DNA of 23,819 nt. Origin: a virus. Shown piece after piece: positions 13,716 through 22,512 of this stretch. The stretch spans positions 1-23,819 of IMG/VR virus record IMGVR_UViG_3300020347_000035, one strand, 5' to 3'. Made by a program: the position numbers and the translations under genes. The first letter of the stretch is position 1. Each line of letters opens with the position of its first letter. Under the pieces are notes generated by a model. That model searched no databases. It had not been told where the DNA came from and saw nothing but the letters and a program-made list of their open reading frames with translations.

Positions 13716-14753
13716 ATGGCAATAAGGAATTTAAACGACTTAATAGTTATTGGTGCGTCTAGCCTGGGAGATTTACATACAAATTACCCAGGTGCGTCTT
13801 TTAACTGTAATATAGGTTTTCAAAACTACAATAATGGATTTGCAGCATTAGCTACAGGTCAGAGTACTTTAGCCGATGGAAATCTATCGACTTCAATGGG
13901 CTATCAATGTAAGGCAACAGGGGTAGCTTCTTTGGCAGGAGGAAACACGGATGCTGCAACACCAACAATTTTTACTGAAGCAAAAGGAGAAGCGTCCTTA
14001 GCATTTGGACAAACATGTATAACAAATTCTAATTACTCTCAAGCTTTTGGAAGAGCAACCGCTACAGGTGGAGGAATAACTACTGCCAATCAAGCAATGG
14101 CGATGGGATTTCAATCTACCGCTTGGAATGATAATTCTTTTTCAGGAGGAGAAAACTCAAACTCATTTGGTCGAGCTGCTTTAGCTTTTGGTCAAGGAGC
14201 TACAGCAAGTAACGGTATTGCTAATATATCTTTAGGACTAGGAACAACAACTTCTGTTACCGCTGGTTTTGGAGCTAACGGACAGGGTCAGACTGCTGTA
14301 GGTAAGTATAATGAATACGCTTTAGCAATAGGACACGCATTTGCTGTTGGAACAGGAACTTCAGATACAAGTAGGTCAACGGCTTTATGTGTTACATATG
14401 CAAACAGAATAGGTATAAACAATACAAACCCAGGGTATAACTTAGATGTAACAGGAAATGGTAGGTATACTTCAACTGTAACTGCAACTAACTTTATATT
14501 ATCTTCAGACGAAAGAAAGAAAAAAGATATTAAAGATTTAGAGCCATTGGCTATAAATGCAAATTGGAAGTCGTTTAAACTAAAAACATTTCCTAATCAA
14601 TATAGAACAGGTGTTGTCGCTCAAGAATTAGAAAAGCAGCATCCTGAATTTGTAAGAACAGATAGTGATGGATATAAATCTGTTGCTTATGTAGATTTAT
14701 TAATAGCTAAAGTTGCAGAACTAGAGGCTCGATTAGCTAAACTTGAAAAATAA
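13716..14753 (+). CDS. YadA-like fibre with Peptidase_S74 autochaperone (345 aa)
   Basis: Residues about 45-200 carry YadA-type repeats (ALATGQSTLADGNLSTSMGY, EAKGEASLAFGQ, QAMAMGFQSTAWNDNSFSGG). Residues 261-345 are a Peptidase_S74 intramolecular chaperone: SDERKKKDI with the nucleophile Ser264 and Lys269 (the Ser-Asp-x-Arg-x-Lys catalytic pattern), RTGVVAQELEKQHPEFV, KSVAYVDLLIAKVAELEARL and a C-terminal helix. These domains drive trimerisation and then cut themselves off. This is the only fibre here with that domain. Its stop overlaps the next start (TAATG). Confidence 0.88.
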   Translation: MAIRNLNDLIVIGASSLGDLHTNYPGASFNCNIGFQNYNNGFAALATGQSTLADGNLSTSMGYQCKATGVASLAGGNTDAATPTIFTEAKGEASLAFGQTCITNSNYSQAFGRATATGGGITTANQAMAMGFQSTAWNDNSFSGGENSNSFGRAALAFGQGATASNGIANISLGLGTTTSVTAGFGANGQGQTAVGKYNEYALAIGHAFAVGTGTSDTSRSTALCVTYANRIGINNTNPGYNLDVTGNGRYTSTVTATNFILSSDERKKKDIKDLEPLAINANWKSFKLKTFPNQYRTGVVAQELEKQHPEFVRTDSDGYKSVAYVDLLIAKVAELEARLAKLEK

Positions 14754-15202
14754 TGCCAAGTGTACCTGATACAACTACATTTAATATGGATGATGTAAAG
14801 ACTGCTGTAGGCAACTACAACAATCTATACGATCTTTTTAAATTTGCGGACTCAGCTCAGTTTGATCCTGCATATGCAGGAAATAAAGATAATTTATTAA
14901 ATTTTAGAAATTATGGAAATCAACGAGTGTGGAGGCTAGCTAATGCTTATGGAGTTGTAAGCACCCCAAGCTTCAAGTTTTGTAATCAAACACCTAATAC
15001 AACGATATATTGGTTTGGGGTAAATAGTACTTGTATTAATATTGGTGATTTAATTTGCAGCAACAACACAGGGACTCGTTGTAGAATAGGAAAAGGGTAT
15101 TATTATACTCCTATTTGTTATGGAGAGTGGATTCTAGTAGATTATGATAGTTCAATATCTAGTTTTTTTGTAAAAGATAGAGGATTTTGTACACCACCTT
15201 AA
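14753..15202 (+). CDS. Fibre-associated protein with FRNYG motif (149 aa)
   Basis: The N-terminal part (TTTFNMDDVKTAVGNYNNLY, DLFKFADSAQFDPAYAGNKD, NLLNFRNYG) resembles a module I have seen in tail-fibre regions of flavobacterial phages. The C-terminal part is Cys-rich (Cys at 77, 94, 102, 109, 121 and 146) with short beta strands (TTIYWFGVNSTCINIGDLIC). The cysteines suggest disulfides or metal binding in a small receptor-binding tip. It is coupled to the S74 fibre by TAATG. Family and function are not established. Confidence 0.65.
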   Translation: MPSVPDTTTFNMDDVKTAVGNYNNLYDLFKFADSAQFDPAYAGNKDNLLNFRNYGNQRVWRLANAYGVVSTPSFKFCNQTPNTTIYWFGVNSTCINIGDLICSNNTGTRCRIGKGYYYTPICYGEWILVDYDSSISSFFVKDRGFCTPP

Positions 15203-15214
15203 AAATAAAATATT

Positions 15215-15553
15215 ATGATAGAATATAATTGGGATTGTAGAAATGTAGATGTTTATAAAAAATTTTCAGAAAAAGAAAATGTAATCTACAGAATAAATTG
15301 GAGACTAACAGCTTTGTCAACTCTAAAAGACTTTAAGGGTACTTTTTATAATGCTACCGTTACAGGAGATATTTTGTTAAGTTTAGAGGATATAGATGAT
15401 TTTATAGAATTGACTGAACTAAATAATCAAGTTTTGACGGTTTGGACTAAAGACTTTTTAGGAGAAGAGCTTGTAAAAGAAATAGAAGAAAGCGCAAAAA
15501 ATGAATTAGATAAAATAATAACACCAGAGGTAGTGTCTGTTGTTGTGGAATAA
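15215..15553 (+). CDS. Small tail-associated protein (112 aa)
   Basis: Sequence layout: VIYRINWRLTALSTLKDFKG near the start, IDDFIELTELNNQVLTVWTK in the middle, DFLGEELVKEIEESAKNELD near the end. This resembles small proteins found after fibre genes in many phages (an inner strand V--I-WR, then VL-W-K--LGEE-V--IE), for which I know no proven function. Its place after the fibres suggests fibre assembly. No membrane or catalytic signature. Confidence 0.6.
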   Translation: MIEYNWDCRNVDVYKKFSEKENVIYRINWRLTALSTLKDFKGTFYNATVTGDILLSLEDIDDFIELTELNNQVLTVWTKDFLGEELVKEIEESAKNELDKIITPEVVSVVVE

Positions 15554-15565
15554 AAATTAAATATA

Positions 15566-15796
15566 ATGGATATAAGAAAAATATCAATAGGAGCAGACTA
15601 TAAGTCTAGTGCTATGCACTACATAGTTAATCAAGCGATTTTAAATGGAAATTATTATATTCACTTAATAAAGCATGTGTTAGAGAACGACTCTATAAAA
15701 ATATGGATTGAAAATGACAAAGGAGAAATATTTCTTTGGAAAGAGTTTAATTCAAATATGCCAGTATCAATTGAATATAATATTAATTTTGAATGA
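15566..15796 (+). CDS. Small conserved phage protein, MDIRKISIGADYK family (76 aa)
   Basis: Reads MDIRKISIGADYKSSAMHYI, then SIKIWIENDKGEIFLWKEFN, then MPVSIEYNINF. I recall this family from phages of Flavobacteriia, without known function. Compact and probably alpha/beta. Its stop overlaps the next start (ATGA at 15793-15796). Confidence 0.65.
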   Translation: MDIRKISIGADYKSSAMHYIVNQAILNGNYYIHLIKHVLENDSIKIWIENDKGEIFLWKEFNSNMPVSIEYNINFE

Positions 15797-16356
15797 AATC
15801 ACCTTTTTACTTCATTGTAAAACCATGCAATGACAAAAGGTATGACAACACTAAAAAGATTGGAAACGTTGATTTTATAACAAGTACATCTAAAGAAGAT
15901 CATACCTCATCAAATCGATATGCAGAAGTTATTTCTGTACCTATAAACTATTCAGGAGAAGTTTCTCCAGGAGACACGCTTTTAGTTCATCATAATGTTT
16001 TTAAATATTATAATGATATGAAAGGAAAAGAAAGAAGTGGTAAAAGTTTTTTTAAAGACAATTTATTTTTTATTGATTATGATCAGTTTTTTATGTATCA
16101 CAACGGTACTAAATGGTCATGTCATTCTAAATATTGCATGATAAAGCCTATACCTAAAAAGGAAAAATATTTAAAAACACATCAAGATGAAGAACCATTA
16201 GTAGGTGTGGTTAAGTACTCGAATAAAAATCTAATACAAAACGGTATTATTGAAGGAACAAAAGTTTCTTTTCAACCAGATAGTGAATATGAATTTACTG
16301 TTGATGGAGAAAAATTATATAGAATGTTTACTAGTAATATAACTTTAATGCTATGA
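15793..16356 (+). CDS. Protein resembling a duplicated GroES/Cpn10 fold (187 aa)
   Basis: The first half (about 1-105) has the order of a co-chaperonin: an opening strand (SPFYFIVKP), a flexible polar loop (KKIGNVDFITSTSKEDHTSS), RYAEVISVP, and SPGDTLLVHHNVF (Gly60-Asp61 like the conserved GD of Cpn10). It ends FFIDYDQFFMY. The second half repeats the theme: YCMIKPI, PLVGVVKYS, IIEGTKVSFQPDSEYEFTVD, GEKLYRMFTSNITLML. It looks like two Cpn10-like barrels in tandem. The mobile-loop tripeptide is not clearly present, so it may not bind GroEL. Coupled by ATGA overlaps on both sides. Call is pattern-based; a structure prediction would settle it. Confidence 0.5.
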   Translation: MKSPFYFIVKPCNDKRYDNTKKIGNVDFITSTSKEDHTSSNRYAEVISVPINYSGEVSPGDTLLVHHNVFKYYNDMKGKERSGKSFFKDNLFFIDYDQFFMYHNGTKWSCHSKYCMIKPIPKKEKYLKTHQDEEPLVGVVKYSNKNLIQNGIIEGTKVSFQPDSEYEFTVDGEKLYRMFTSNITLML

Positions 16357-16640
16357 ATAATACTGAATTAAAGTTAGAAATTATAAAAGCAGGAAAAAAA
16401 GCTGTTAAAGAATTAATTAAAGTTGCAAATGAGGGTATATTAAAAAAAGACCTAGATGGACTAGCCCCTGACATTGCAGCAGATAGACTAAAAAATGCGG
16501 CAGCTTCAAAAAAGCTAGCTATATTCGATGCTTTTGAAATCTTATCTAAGATTGAAGAAGAAAACAATATGATTGCAAGTAATAAAAATGAAAGTAAAGC
16601 CTCTTCCTTTAAGGGGTTTGCTGAAGGTAGGTCAAAATAA
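16353..16640 (+). CDS. Small helical protein before terL; possible small terminase subunit (95 aa)
   Basis: Helical protein: ELKLEIIKAGKKAVKELIKV, then DLDGLAPDIAADRLKNAAAS, then KKLAIFDAFEILSKIEEENN. It ends in a polar tail (KASSFKGFAEGRSK). It lies directly upstream of terL and overlaps its start (TAATG), the classic position of terS, and its size is in the low range for such proteins. No clear helix-turn-helix is seen, so the TerS role is positional inference. Confidence 0.55.
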   Translation: MNNTELKLEIIKAGKKAVKELIKVANEGILKKDLDGLAPDIAADRLKNAAASKKLAIFDAFEILSKIEEENNMIASNKNESKASSFKGFAEGRSK

Positions 16641-18865
16641 TGTACGAGCAGAGTTTATATAAAATACTAGAAGACGTTGTGCCTGAAAAGGTGATAAGTT
16701 CTAATAACAAAAAAAGGTTATGGAACTACGGATATAATGCAGAATATGACATAGTTATTATATCTAAAGATGGCACAATTGGTGAGATATATGAAATACA
16801 AAATTTAAAAATTGCTTTACCTAAAGAAAAAGATGTATATCGTTTTAAAAAAAATTATTGGGAGGAAATAGAATACCCAAAAGAGTTAAGCAAAATAAAA
16901 AGTGTATTTGATTGGGATAAATATCCTGATAATTTTAAAGAAAAATGGTATGACTATATTGACAAAGAGTTTGAAAGAAGAGAACAAGGTTTTTGGTTTT
17001 TTAATAAAGACAAGCCTTCTTATATTACTGGCTCTCATTACATGTACTTGCGCTGGACCAAAATTGACGTTGGGCAGCCAAACTTTAGGGAATCAAACCG
17101 ATTATTCTTTATATTCTGGGAGGCTTGTAAATCAGACTCAAGATCGTACGGAATGTGCTATCTTAAAAACAGGCGCTCTGGGTTTAGCTTCATGTCCTCA
17201 TCGGAACTCGTGCATTTGGCAACAACCTCACGAGATTCACGTTATGGTATATTGTCAAAGACTGGGTCGGATGCTAAAAAGATGTTTACCGACAAAGTCG
17301 TACCGATATCACTCAACTACCCCTTCTTTTTCAAACCCATCCAGGACGGTATGGACAGGCCCAAGACAGAACTTGCCTATAGAGTACCTGCCTCCAAACT
17401 TACAAGAAAAAAATTGGATGCGAACGAAGCAGTCAAGGAGCTTGAAGGTCTCGATACCACAATCGACTGGAAGAACACAGGGGACAACTCATACGATGGG
17501 GAAAAATTAAAACTACTAGCTCACGATGAAAGTGGCAAGTGGGAAAAGCCTGATAACATATTAAACAACTGGAGAGTTACAAAAACCTGTTTAAGATTGG
17601 GTGCTAGAGTTATAGGAAAATGCATGATGGGTTCAACATCTAATTCTTTAGAAAAAGGAGGTGGAAATTTTAAAAAACTTTACAACGATTCAGATGTTAG
17701 AAAGCGAAATAAGAATGGACAAACTAAGTCAGGATTATATTCTTTGTTCATTCCTATGGAATGGAATTACGAGGGATTCATTGATTCTTATGGAATGCCT
17801 GTATTCGAAACCCCACAGGAAGATTGCATTGGCCCTTACGCAGAAGTTATTGATACAGGAGTTATAGACCATTGGAATAACGAAGTAGAAGGGTTGAAAT
17901 CAGATCCTGACGGATTGAACGAATATTATAGACAATTTCCAAGAACTGAGTCTCATGCTTTTAGAGATGAGAGCAAGCAATCTTTGTTTAATCTACAAAA
18001 AATTTATCAGCAAATAGATTATAACGATTCCTTAATAAAAGATAGATTTATTACTAGGGGGTCTTTTTCTTGGAAAAATGGAATAAAAGATACAGAAGTT
18101 ATTTTTTCTCCAAACGATAGGGGCAGGTTTTATGTTTCTTGGACTCCAAACAAACATTTGCAAAACAAATATTATATAAAGGGAGGGATAAAATATCCAA
18201 AGAACGAACACATGGGGGCATTTGGTTGTGATAGTTACGATATATCAGGAACAGTTGGTGGAGGAGGTTCAAATGGAGCGTTGCACGGAATGACTAAATT
18301 TCATATGGATGAAGGGCCTACTAATGAGTTTTTTTTAGAGTACATAGCAAGACCTCAAACAGCTGAAATATTTTTTGAAGATGTTTTAATGGCTTGTGTG
18401 TTTTATGGAATGCCAATATTAATAGAAAATAATAAACCTCGTCTTTTGTATCATTTTAAAAACAGAGGGTACAGAGGATTTTCTATGAACAGACCAGATA
18501 AAATATATACTAAATTATCTAAAACCGAAAGAGAGTTAGGAGGTATTCCCAATAGTTCTGAAGACATAAAACAAGCTCATGCAGCAGCAATAGAATCTTA
18601 TATAGAAAAGCACGTTGGATTAGATTTAGATAGTGTATTTAGAGATTCTGACTCAATGGGTTCTATGTATTTTAGCAGAACTCTTGAAGATTGGGCTAGG
18701 TTTAATATTAACAATAGAACCAAGTTTGATGCATCTATTAGCTCAGGTTTAGCTATTATGGCGACACAAAAGGGACTTTACCAACCCATTAAAAAGAAAT
18801 CAAAAATAAAACTTAACTTTGCAAGATACGACAATAAGGGAAGTTATAGCCAAATTATACAATAA
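16640..18865 (+). CDS. terL: Terminase large subunit (741 aa)
   Basis: ATP-driven motor and nuclease that packages DNA through the portal. ATPase part: Walker A-like KNRRSGFS (176-183), Walker B KLLAHDE (291-297, catalytic Glu297), coupling motif GSTSN (331-335). Nuclease part: GAFGCDSYD (Asp531), PILIENN (Glu596) and FDASI (Asp697), the expected three acidic positions. The N-terminal ~170 residues form an extra domain, making it larger than the usual 450-600 aa; large TerLs of this kind occur in crAss-like phages of Bacteroidota. The stretch coding for residues ~134-289 has higher GC and C-ending codons than the rest (see findings). Portal follows without a gap. Confidence 0.9.
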   Translation: MYEQSLYKILEDVVPEKVISSNNKKRLWNYGYNAEYDIVIISKDGTIGEIYEIQNLKIALPKEKDVYRFKKNYWEEIEYPKELSKIKSVFDWDKYPDNFKEKWYDYIDKEFERREQGFWFFNKDKPSYITGSHYMYLRWTKIDVGQPNFRESNRLFFIFWEACKSDSRSYGMCYLKNRRSGFSFMSSSELVHLATTSRDSRYGILSKTGSDAKKMFTDKVVPISLNYPFFFKPIQDGMDRPKTELAYRVPASKLTRKKLDANEAVKELEGLDTTIDWKNTGDNSYDGEKLKLLAHDESGKWEKPDNILNNWRVTKTCLRLGARVIGKCMMGSTSNSLEKGGGNFKKLYNDSDVRKRNKNGQTKSGLYSLFIPMEWNYEGFIDSYGMPVFETPQEDCIGPYAEVIDTGVIDHWNNEVEGLKSDPDGLNEYYRQFPRTESHAFRDESKQSLFNLQKIYQQIDYNDSLIKDRFITRGSFSWKNGIKDTEVIFSPNDRGRFYVSWTPNKHLQNKYYIKGGIKYPKNEHMGAFGCDSYDISGTVGGGGSNGALHGMTKFHMDEGPTNEFFLEYIARPQTAEIFFEDVLMACVFYGMPILIENNKPRLLYHFKNRGYRGFSMNRPDKIYTKLSKTERELGGIPNSSEDIKQAHAAAIESYIEKHVGLDLDSVFRDSDSMGSMYFSRTLEDWARFNINNRTKFDASISSGLAIMATQKGLYQPIKKKSKIKLNFARYDNKGSYSQIIQ

Positions 18866-21322
18866 ATGGAGGATGTAAAAATCACGATAAACCCAACAGG
18901 ATTTCCTAGTCAATTTGTTTCAGACAAACAAAAGGAATCTTTTGAGTTTGGGTTACAAATAGGGCAGGCTATTCAGTATGAATGGTTCAGAAAAGATGGA
19001 GGCCAAAGTAGGTTCTATAATCAATGGGCAGATTTCCATAGATTAAGATTGTACGCTCGTGGAGAGCAGTCAATTCAAAAATATAAAAACGAAATGGCTA
19101 TTGATGGAGATTTAAGTTATTTAAACTTAGACTGGACTCCTGTGCCTATCATTCCAAAATTTGTAGATATTGTTGTTAATGGAATGGCTGATAGAGTATT
19201 TAAGATAAATGCTTTTGCTCAAGACGGAATGTCTTTAGAAAAAAGAAGCGAATATCAAGTTCAGCTAGAAAAAGATATGCTAGCAAAACCTGTGATGAAA
19301 CAGGTTCAACAGTCACTAGGTATAAATACATTTGCAACTTCAGAAGAAGATGTGCCAAACACTTCAGAGGAGTTGGCATTGCATATGCAATTAAAGTATA
19401 AACCATCTATAGAAATTGCTGAAGAAGAAGCGATTAATACAGTTTTAGCAGAAAACAGATATTACGAAATACAAAAACAACTATACTATGATCAAACAGT
19501 ATTAGGTGTTGCAATGTGTAAGAATACATTTAAGCCAGGTTCAGGTGTATCTGTGGAATATGTAGACCCTGCAAATGTTGTTCATAGTTACACAGAAGAC
19601 CCTCACTTTGAAGATTGCTTTTATTGGGGCGAAATAAAAACTATGCCTATTGTCGAGCTTAAAAAAATAGACACAAGTCTAACTAGGCAAGACATGGAGG
19701 AGATATCTAAATATAGTCAAAGTTGGTACGATTACAACAATACAGCTCAATATTACAATAATAGTTTATTTAGTAGAGATAGTGCTACCTTATTGTTTTT
19801 CAATTACAAAACAACCCACACATTTACATATAAGAAAAAAGTAAATGCAGCAGGAGCTGAAAAAGTAATAGAAAAAGACGACACATTTAATCCTACTCCT
19901 GAAATGCAGGAAGAGGGTAAGTTTGAAAAAGTGTCTAAAACAATTGACGTTTGGTATGAAGGAGTTATGGTAATGGGTACTAACATTCTTTTAAAATGGC
20001 AAATGGCCGAAAACATGGCTAGACCTCAATCCGCTTCTCAAGAAGTTTATCCTGAATATGTGGCGTGTGCGCCTCGAATGTACAAAGGGGTTTACGAGTC
20101 TTTAGTGAGACGAATGATTACCTTTGCTGATTTGATACAAATAACTCACTTAAAACTACAACAAGTAATATCTAGAGTAGTTCCTGATGGAGTATTTATA
20201 GACGCAGATGGATTAAATGAAGTTGATTTAGGTACTGGACAAGCATATAACCCTGAAGACGCATTAAGGATGTTTTTTCAAACAGGTAGTGTTATTGGTA
20301 GGAGTTATACTCAAGATGGAGACTTCAATCAAGCAAAAGTTCCAATACAGCAGTTAAATAGCAATTCAGGTCAAGGAAAAATTCAAAGTTTGGTAGGATC
20401 GTACAATCATTATCTTCAAATGATGAGAGATGTAACAGGTCTTAATGAAGCTAGAGATGGTTCAACCCCTGATTCTTATTCTTTAGTGGGACTTCAAAAA
20501 CTAGCTGCCTTAAGTAGTAATACAGCGACAAGACATATTTTAGATGCAGGACTTCAAATGAGTCAAAGACTTTGTACTGCTTTATCTAGTAGAATTGCTG
20601 ATGTTTTAGAGTATTCAGAATTTAGAGAAGAATTTGTTAATCAAATTGGAAAATTTAACGTTGGAATACTAGATGAAATAAGCAAACTATATCTTAGTGA
20701 TTTTGGCATATTCATTGAAATAGAGCCAGATGAAGAGGAGAGAAAAATGCTTGAGCAAAATATACAAATGGCACTTCAAAGAGATTCTATAAATTTAGAA
20801 GATGCTATAGATATTAGAGAAATAAGAAATTTAAAATTAGCCAATCAAGTATTAAAGTTAAAGCGTAAAGCTAAACAGGATATGGAGCAGCAGCAAAAAG
20901 CACAAGCAGCTCAGCAGCAAGCTCAGATAAATCAGCAGTCACAACAAATGGCAGCACAAGCTAAGATGCAGCAATTCCAAATGGAAAATCAGGCAGCTGT
21001 ACAGTTAGAACAAGCTAAAGCTGAATTCTCTGTTCAAAAAATGAAAGGTGAAGCTTCGATAAAAGCAGAACTTATGCAGTTAGAATTTAACCTTCAAATG
21101 AAACTCAAAGGTGTAGACCTTAACATGAAGAAGATGGAGCAAGATGGATTACAAAAAAGAGAGACTGAAAGAGAGAATGCTAAATCTGATAGAATATCTC
21201 AAGCAAATACTGAACAATCAAAGCTTATAGAGCAAAGAAAAAACAACCTTCCATCGGTGAGTTTTGAATCAAATGAAGACAGTTTAGATGGCTTTGACCT
21301 AGCAGAGTTTGAGCCAAGATAA
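18866..21322 (+). CDS. Portal protein (818 aa)
   Basis: Ring at the capsid vertex through which DNA passes. It starts at the base after the terL stop. The N-terminal part (QAIQYEWFRKDGGQSRFYNQ, RLRLYARGEQSIQKYKN, DWTPVPIIPKFVDIVVNGMA) has the look of portal proteins, continuing with a central domain (YVDPANVVHSYTEDPHFEDC, FYWGEI) and the SLVGSYNHYLQMMRDVTGLN segment, as in many portals. The C-terminal ~150 residues are a Gln-rich coiled coil (EQQQKAQAAQQQAQINQQ; AKMQQFQMENQ), reminiscent of the barrel of P22-type portals. Length is at the high end. Assignment rests on size, position after terL and these segments. Confidence 0.82.
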   Translation: MEDVKITINPTGFPSQFVSDKQKESFEFGLQIGQAIQYEWFRKDGGQSRFYNQWADFHRLRLYARGEQSIQKYKNEMAIDGDLSYLNLDWTPVPIIPKFVDIVVNGMADRVFKINAFAQDGMSLEKRSEYQVQLEKDMLAKPVMKQVQQSLGINTFATSEEDVPNTSEELALHMQLKYKPSIEIAEEEAINTVLAENRYYEIQKQLYYDQTVLGVAMCKNTFKPGSGVSVEYVDPANVVHSYTEDPHFEDCFYWGEIKTMPIVELKKIDTSLTRQDMEEISKYSQSWYDYNNTAQYYNNSLFSRDSATLLFFNYKTTHTFTYKKKVNAAGAEKVIEKDDTFNPTPEMQEEGKFEKVSKTIDVWYEGVMVMGTNILLKWQMAENMARPQSASQEVYPEYVACAPRMYKGVYESLVRRMITFADLIQITHLKLQQVISRVVPDGVFIDADGLNEVDLGTGQAYNPEDALRMFFQTGSVIGRSYTQDGDFNQAKVPIQQLNSNSGQGKIQSLVGSYNHYLQMMRDVTGLNEARDGSTPDSYSLVGLQKLAALSSNTATRHILDAGLQMSQRLCTALSSRIADVLEYSEFREEFVNQIGKFNVGILDEISKLYLSDFGIFIEIEPDEEERKMLEQNIQMALQRDSINLEDAIDIREIRNLKLANQVLKLKRKAKQDMEQQQKAQAAQQQAQINQQSQQMAAQAKMQQFQMENQAAVQLEQAKAEFSVQKMKGEASIKAELMQLEFNLQMKLKGVDLNMKKMEQDGLQKRETERENAKSDRISQANTEQSKLIEQRKNNLPSVSFESNEDSLDGFDLAEFEPR

Positions 21323-21349
21323 GCTTGAAAATCAATTATAATTATATAT

Positions 21350-21357
21350 TAACTTTG
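21350..21357 (+). promoter_or_regulatory. -7 promoter element for the scaffold/capsid unit (TAACTTTG)
   Basis: TAACTTTG matches the consensus and lies 16 bases before the ATG at 21374. A TTG at 21325-21327 is near the expected -33 position, though the 22-nt spacing is slightly long. It would give extra transcription of the most abundant virion proteins. Confidence 0.65.
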
Positions 21358-21373
21358 TAAAAAATTAAATCAA

Positions 21374-22492
21374 ATGGAAATTAAAGTAAAATCATTAGAT
21401 CCTGTTCCAGAAAAATCTGTTCAGGAAGTAGAAGAAACTCTACTACAAAAACACGAAAAAGAAACAGCAGTAAATACTGCTGATGAAAATACCGCTGCAG
21501 AAGTTGTTGAAAATCAACCTGTAGAACAAAATACCGAGAATAGCTCGGAAGTTGAAAGTCCAACTATAAAAGACGAAGACGTTCTTTCATATATTAAAAA
21601 CAGATATGATAAAGACATATCATCTGTTGATGATTTGTTTGCTGAAAAAGAGCAGGCAGGTGAATTACCTGAAGATGTGTCTAAGTATTTAGATTTTAAA
21701 AAAGAAACTGGACGTGGATTTGAAGATTTCGTAAAAGCAAATAAAAATTACGATGAATTAAATGACGACCAAGTATTAGCAGAATATTACTCTTTAACAG
21801 AAACTGATTTAGATAGTGAAGATATTCATTATTTAATGGATGAAAAATTTTCTTACGATCAAGAACTTGATGATGAGAAAGATATTAAAAAGAAAAATAT
21901 AGCTAAAAAACGAGAGCTTTCAAAAGCTAAGAAATATCTTAATGAGTTTAAGGAAAAATACAGAGTTCCTCTTGAGTCAAGTGGGAGCGCTATTTCTGAA
22001 AAACAAAATAAAGAAATCGAAGCTTATAGAAGTTATATAGAAGAATCTAAATCTGCATTAGAGGCTAACCAAAGGAAAAATGAGTTTTTCTTAAAGAAGA
22101 CAAATGAAGTTTTTAATCCTGAGTTCAAAGGTTTTGAGTTCGAAGTAGGAGACAAAAAAGTAAAGTATTCTTATGGTGATGTTAATGAAATGAAATCTAA
22201 GCAAAGCGACTTAAACAATTTCGTCAAAAAATATGTAGGCGAAGATGGTTTGATAAGTGATGCTAAGGGATGGCATACTGCATTAAGTGCAGCTATGAAC
22301 CCTCAAAGATTTGCAAATTATTTCTACGAGCAGGGTAAAGCAGATGCAATTGGAGATGTTACTAAAAAAAGTAAAAACGTCAACATGAACATTAGGCAAA
22401 CACCTCAATCAATTGGAGATACAGGTTTCAAAGCAAGACAAGTTTCGGACTCTAGCGGACGAGGATTAAGGATTAAAAGTAAAAAAAAGTAA
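21374..22492 (+). CDS. Probable scaffold protein (372 aa)
   Basis: Lies between portal and capsid genes, the usual place for the internal scaffold. The N-terminal ~65 residues are acidic and disordered (PEKSVQEVEETLLQKHEKET, AAEVVENQPVEQ). The middle is charged and helical (EKDIKKKNIAKKRELSKAKK, SYIEESKSALEANQRKNEF) and the C-terminus is basic (DSSGRGLRIKSKKK), as in scaffolds whose basic tail touches the capsid protein. No protease motif seen. Has its own promoter. The role is inferred from position and composition. Confidence 0.7.
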   Translation: MEIKVKSLDPVPEKSVQEVEETLLQKHEKETAVNTADENTAAEVVENQPVEQNTENSSEVESPTIKDEDVLSYIKNRYDKDISSVDDLFAEKEQAGELPEDVSKYLDFKKETGRGFEDFVKANKNYDELNDDQVLAEYYSLTETDLDSEDIHYLMDEKFSYDQELDDEKDIKKKNIAKKRELSKAKKYLNEFKEKYRVPLESSGSAISEKQNKEIEAYRSYIEESKSALEANQRKNEFFLKKTNEVFNPEFKGFEFEVGDKKVKYSYGDVNEMKSKQSDLNNFVKKYVGEDGLISDAKGWHTALSAAMNPQRFANYFYEQGKADAIGDVTKKSKNVNMNIRQTPQSIGDTGFKARQVSDSSGRGLRIKSKKK

Positions 22493-22512
22493 AAACTTAA
22501 AAATTAAAAATT

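Noticed and set aside
7661-15202. Diversity-generating retroelement acting on the fibre tips
   Set aside because: No reverse transcriptase gene or template repeat was seen in the window, and repeats among fibres show ordinary divergence rather than adenine-specific changes.
16902-17510. 202-codon frame overlapping terL in another frame
   Set aside because: It lies wholly within terL, which shows intact motifs across the region; the open frame results from the GC-richer block having few stops.
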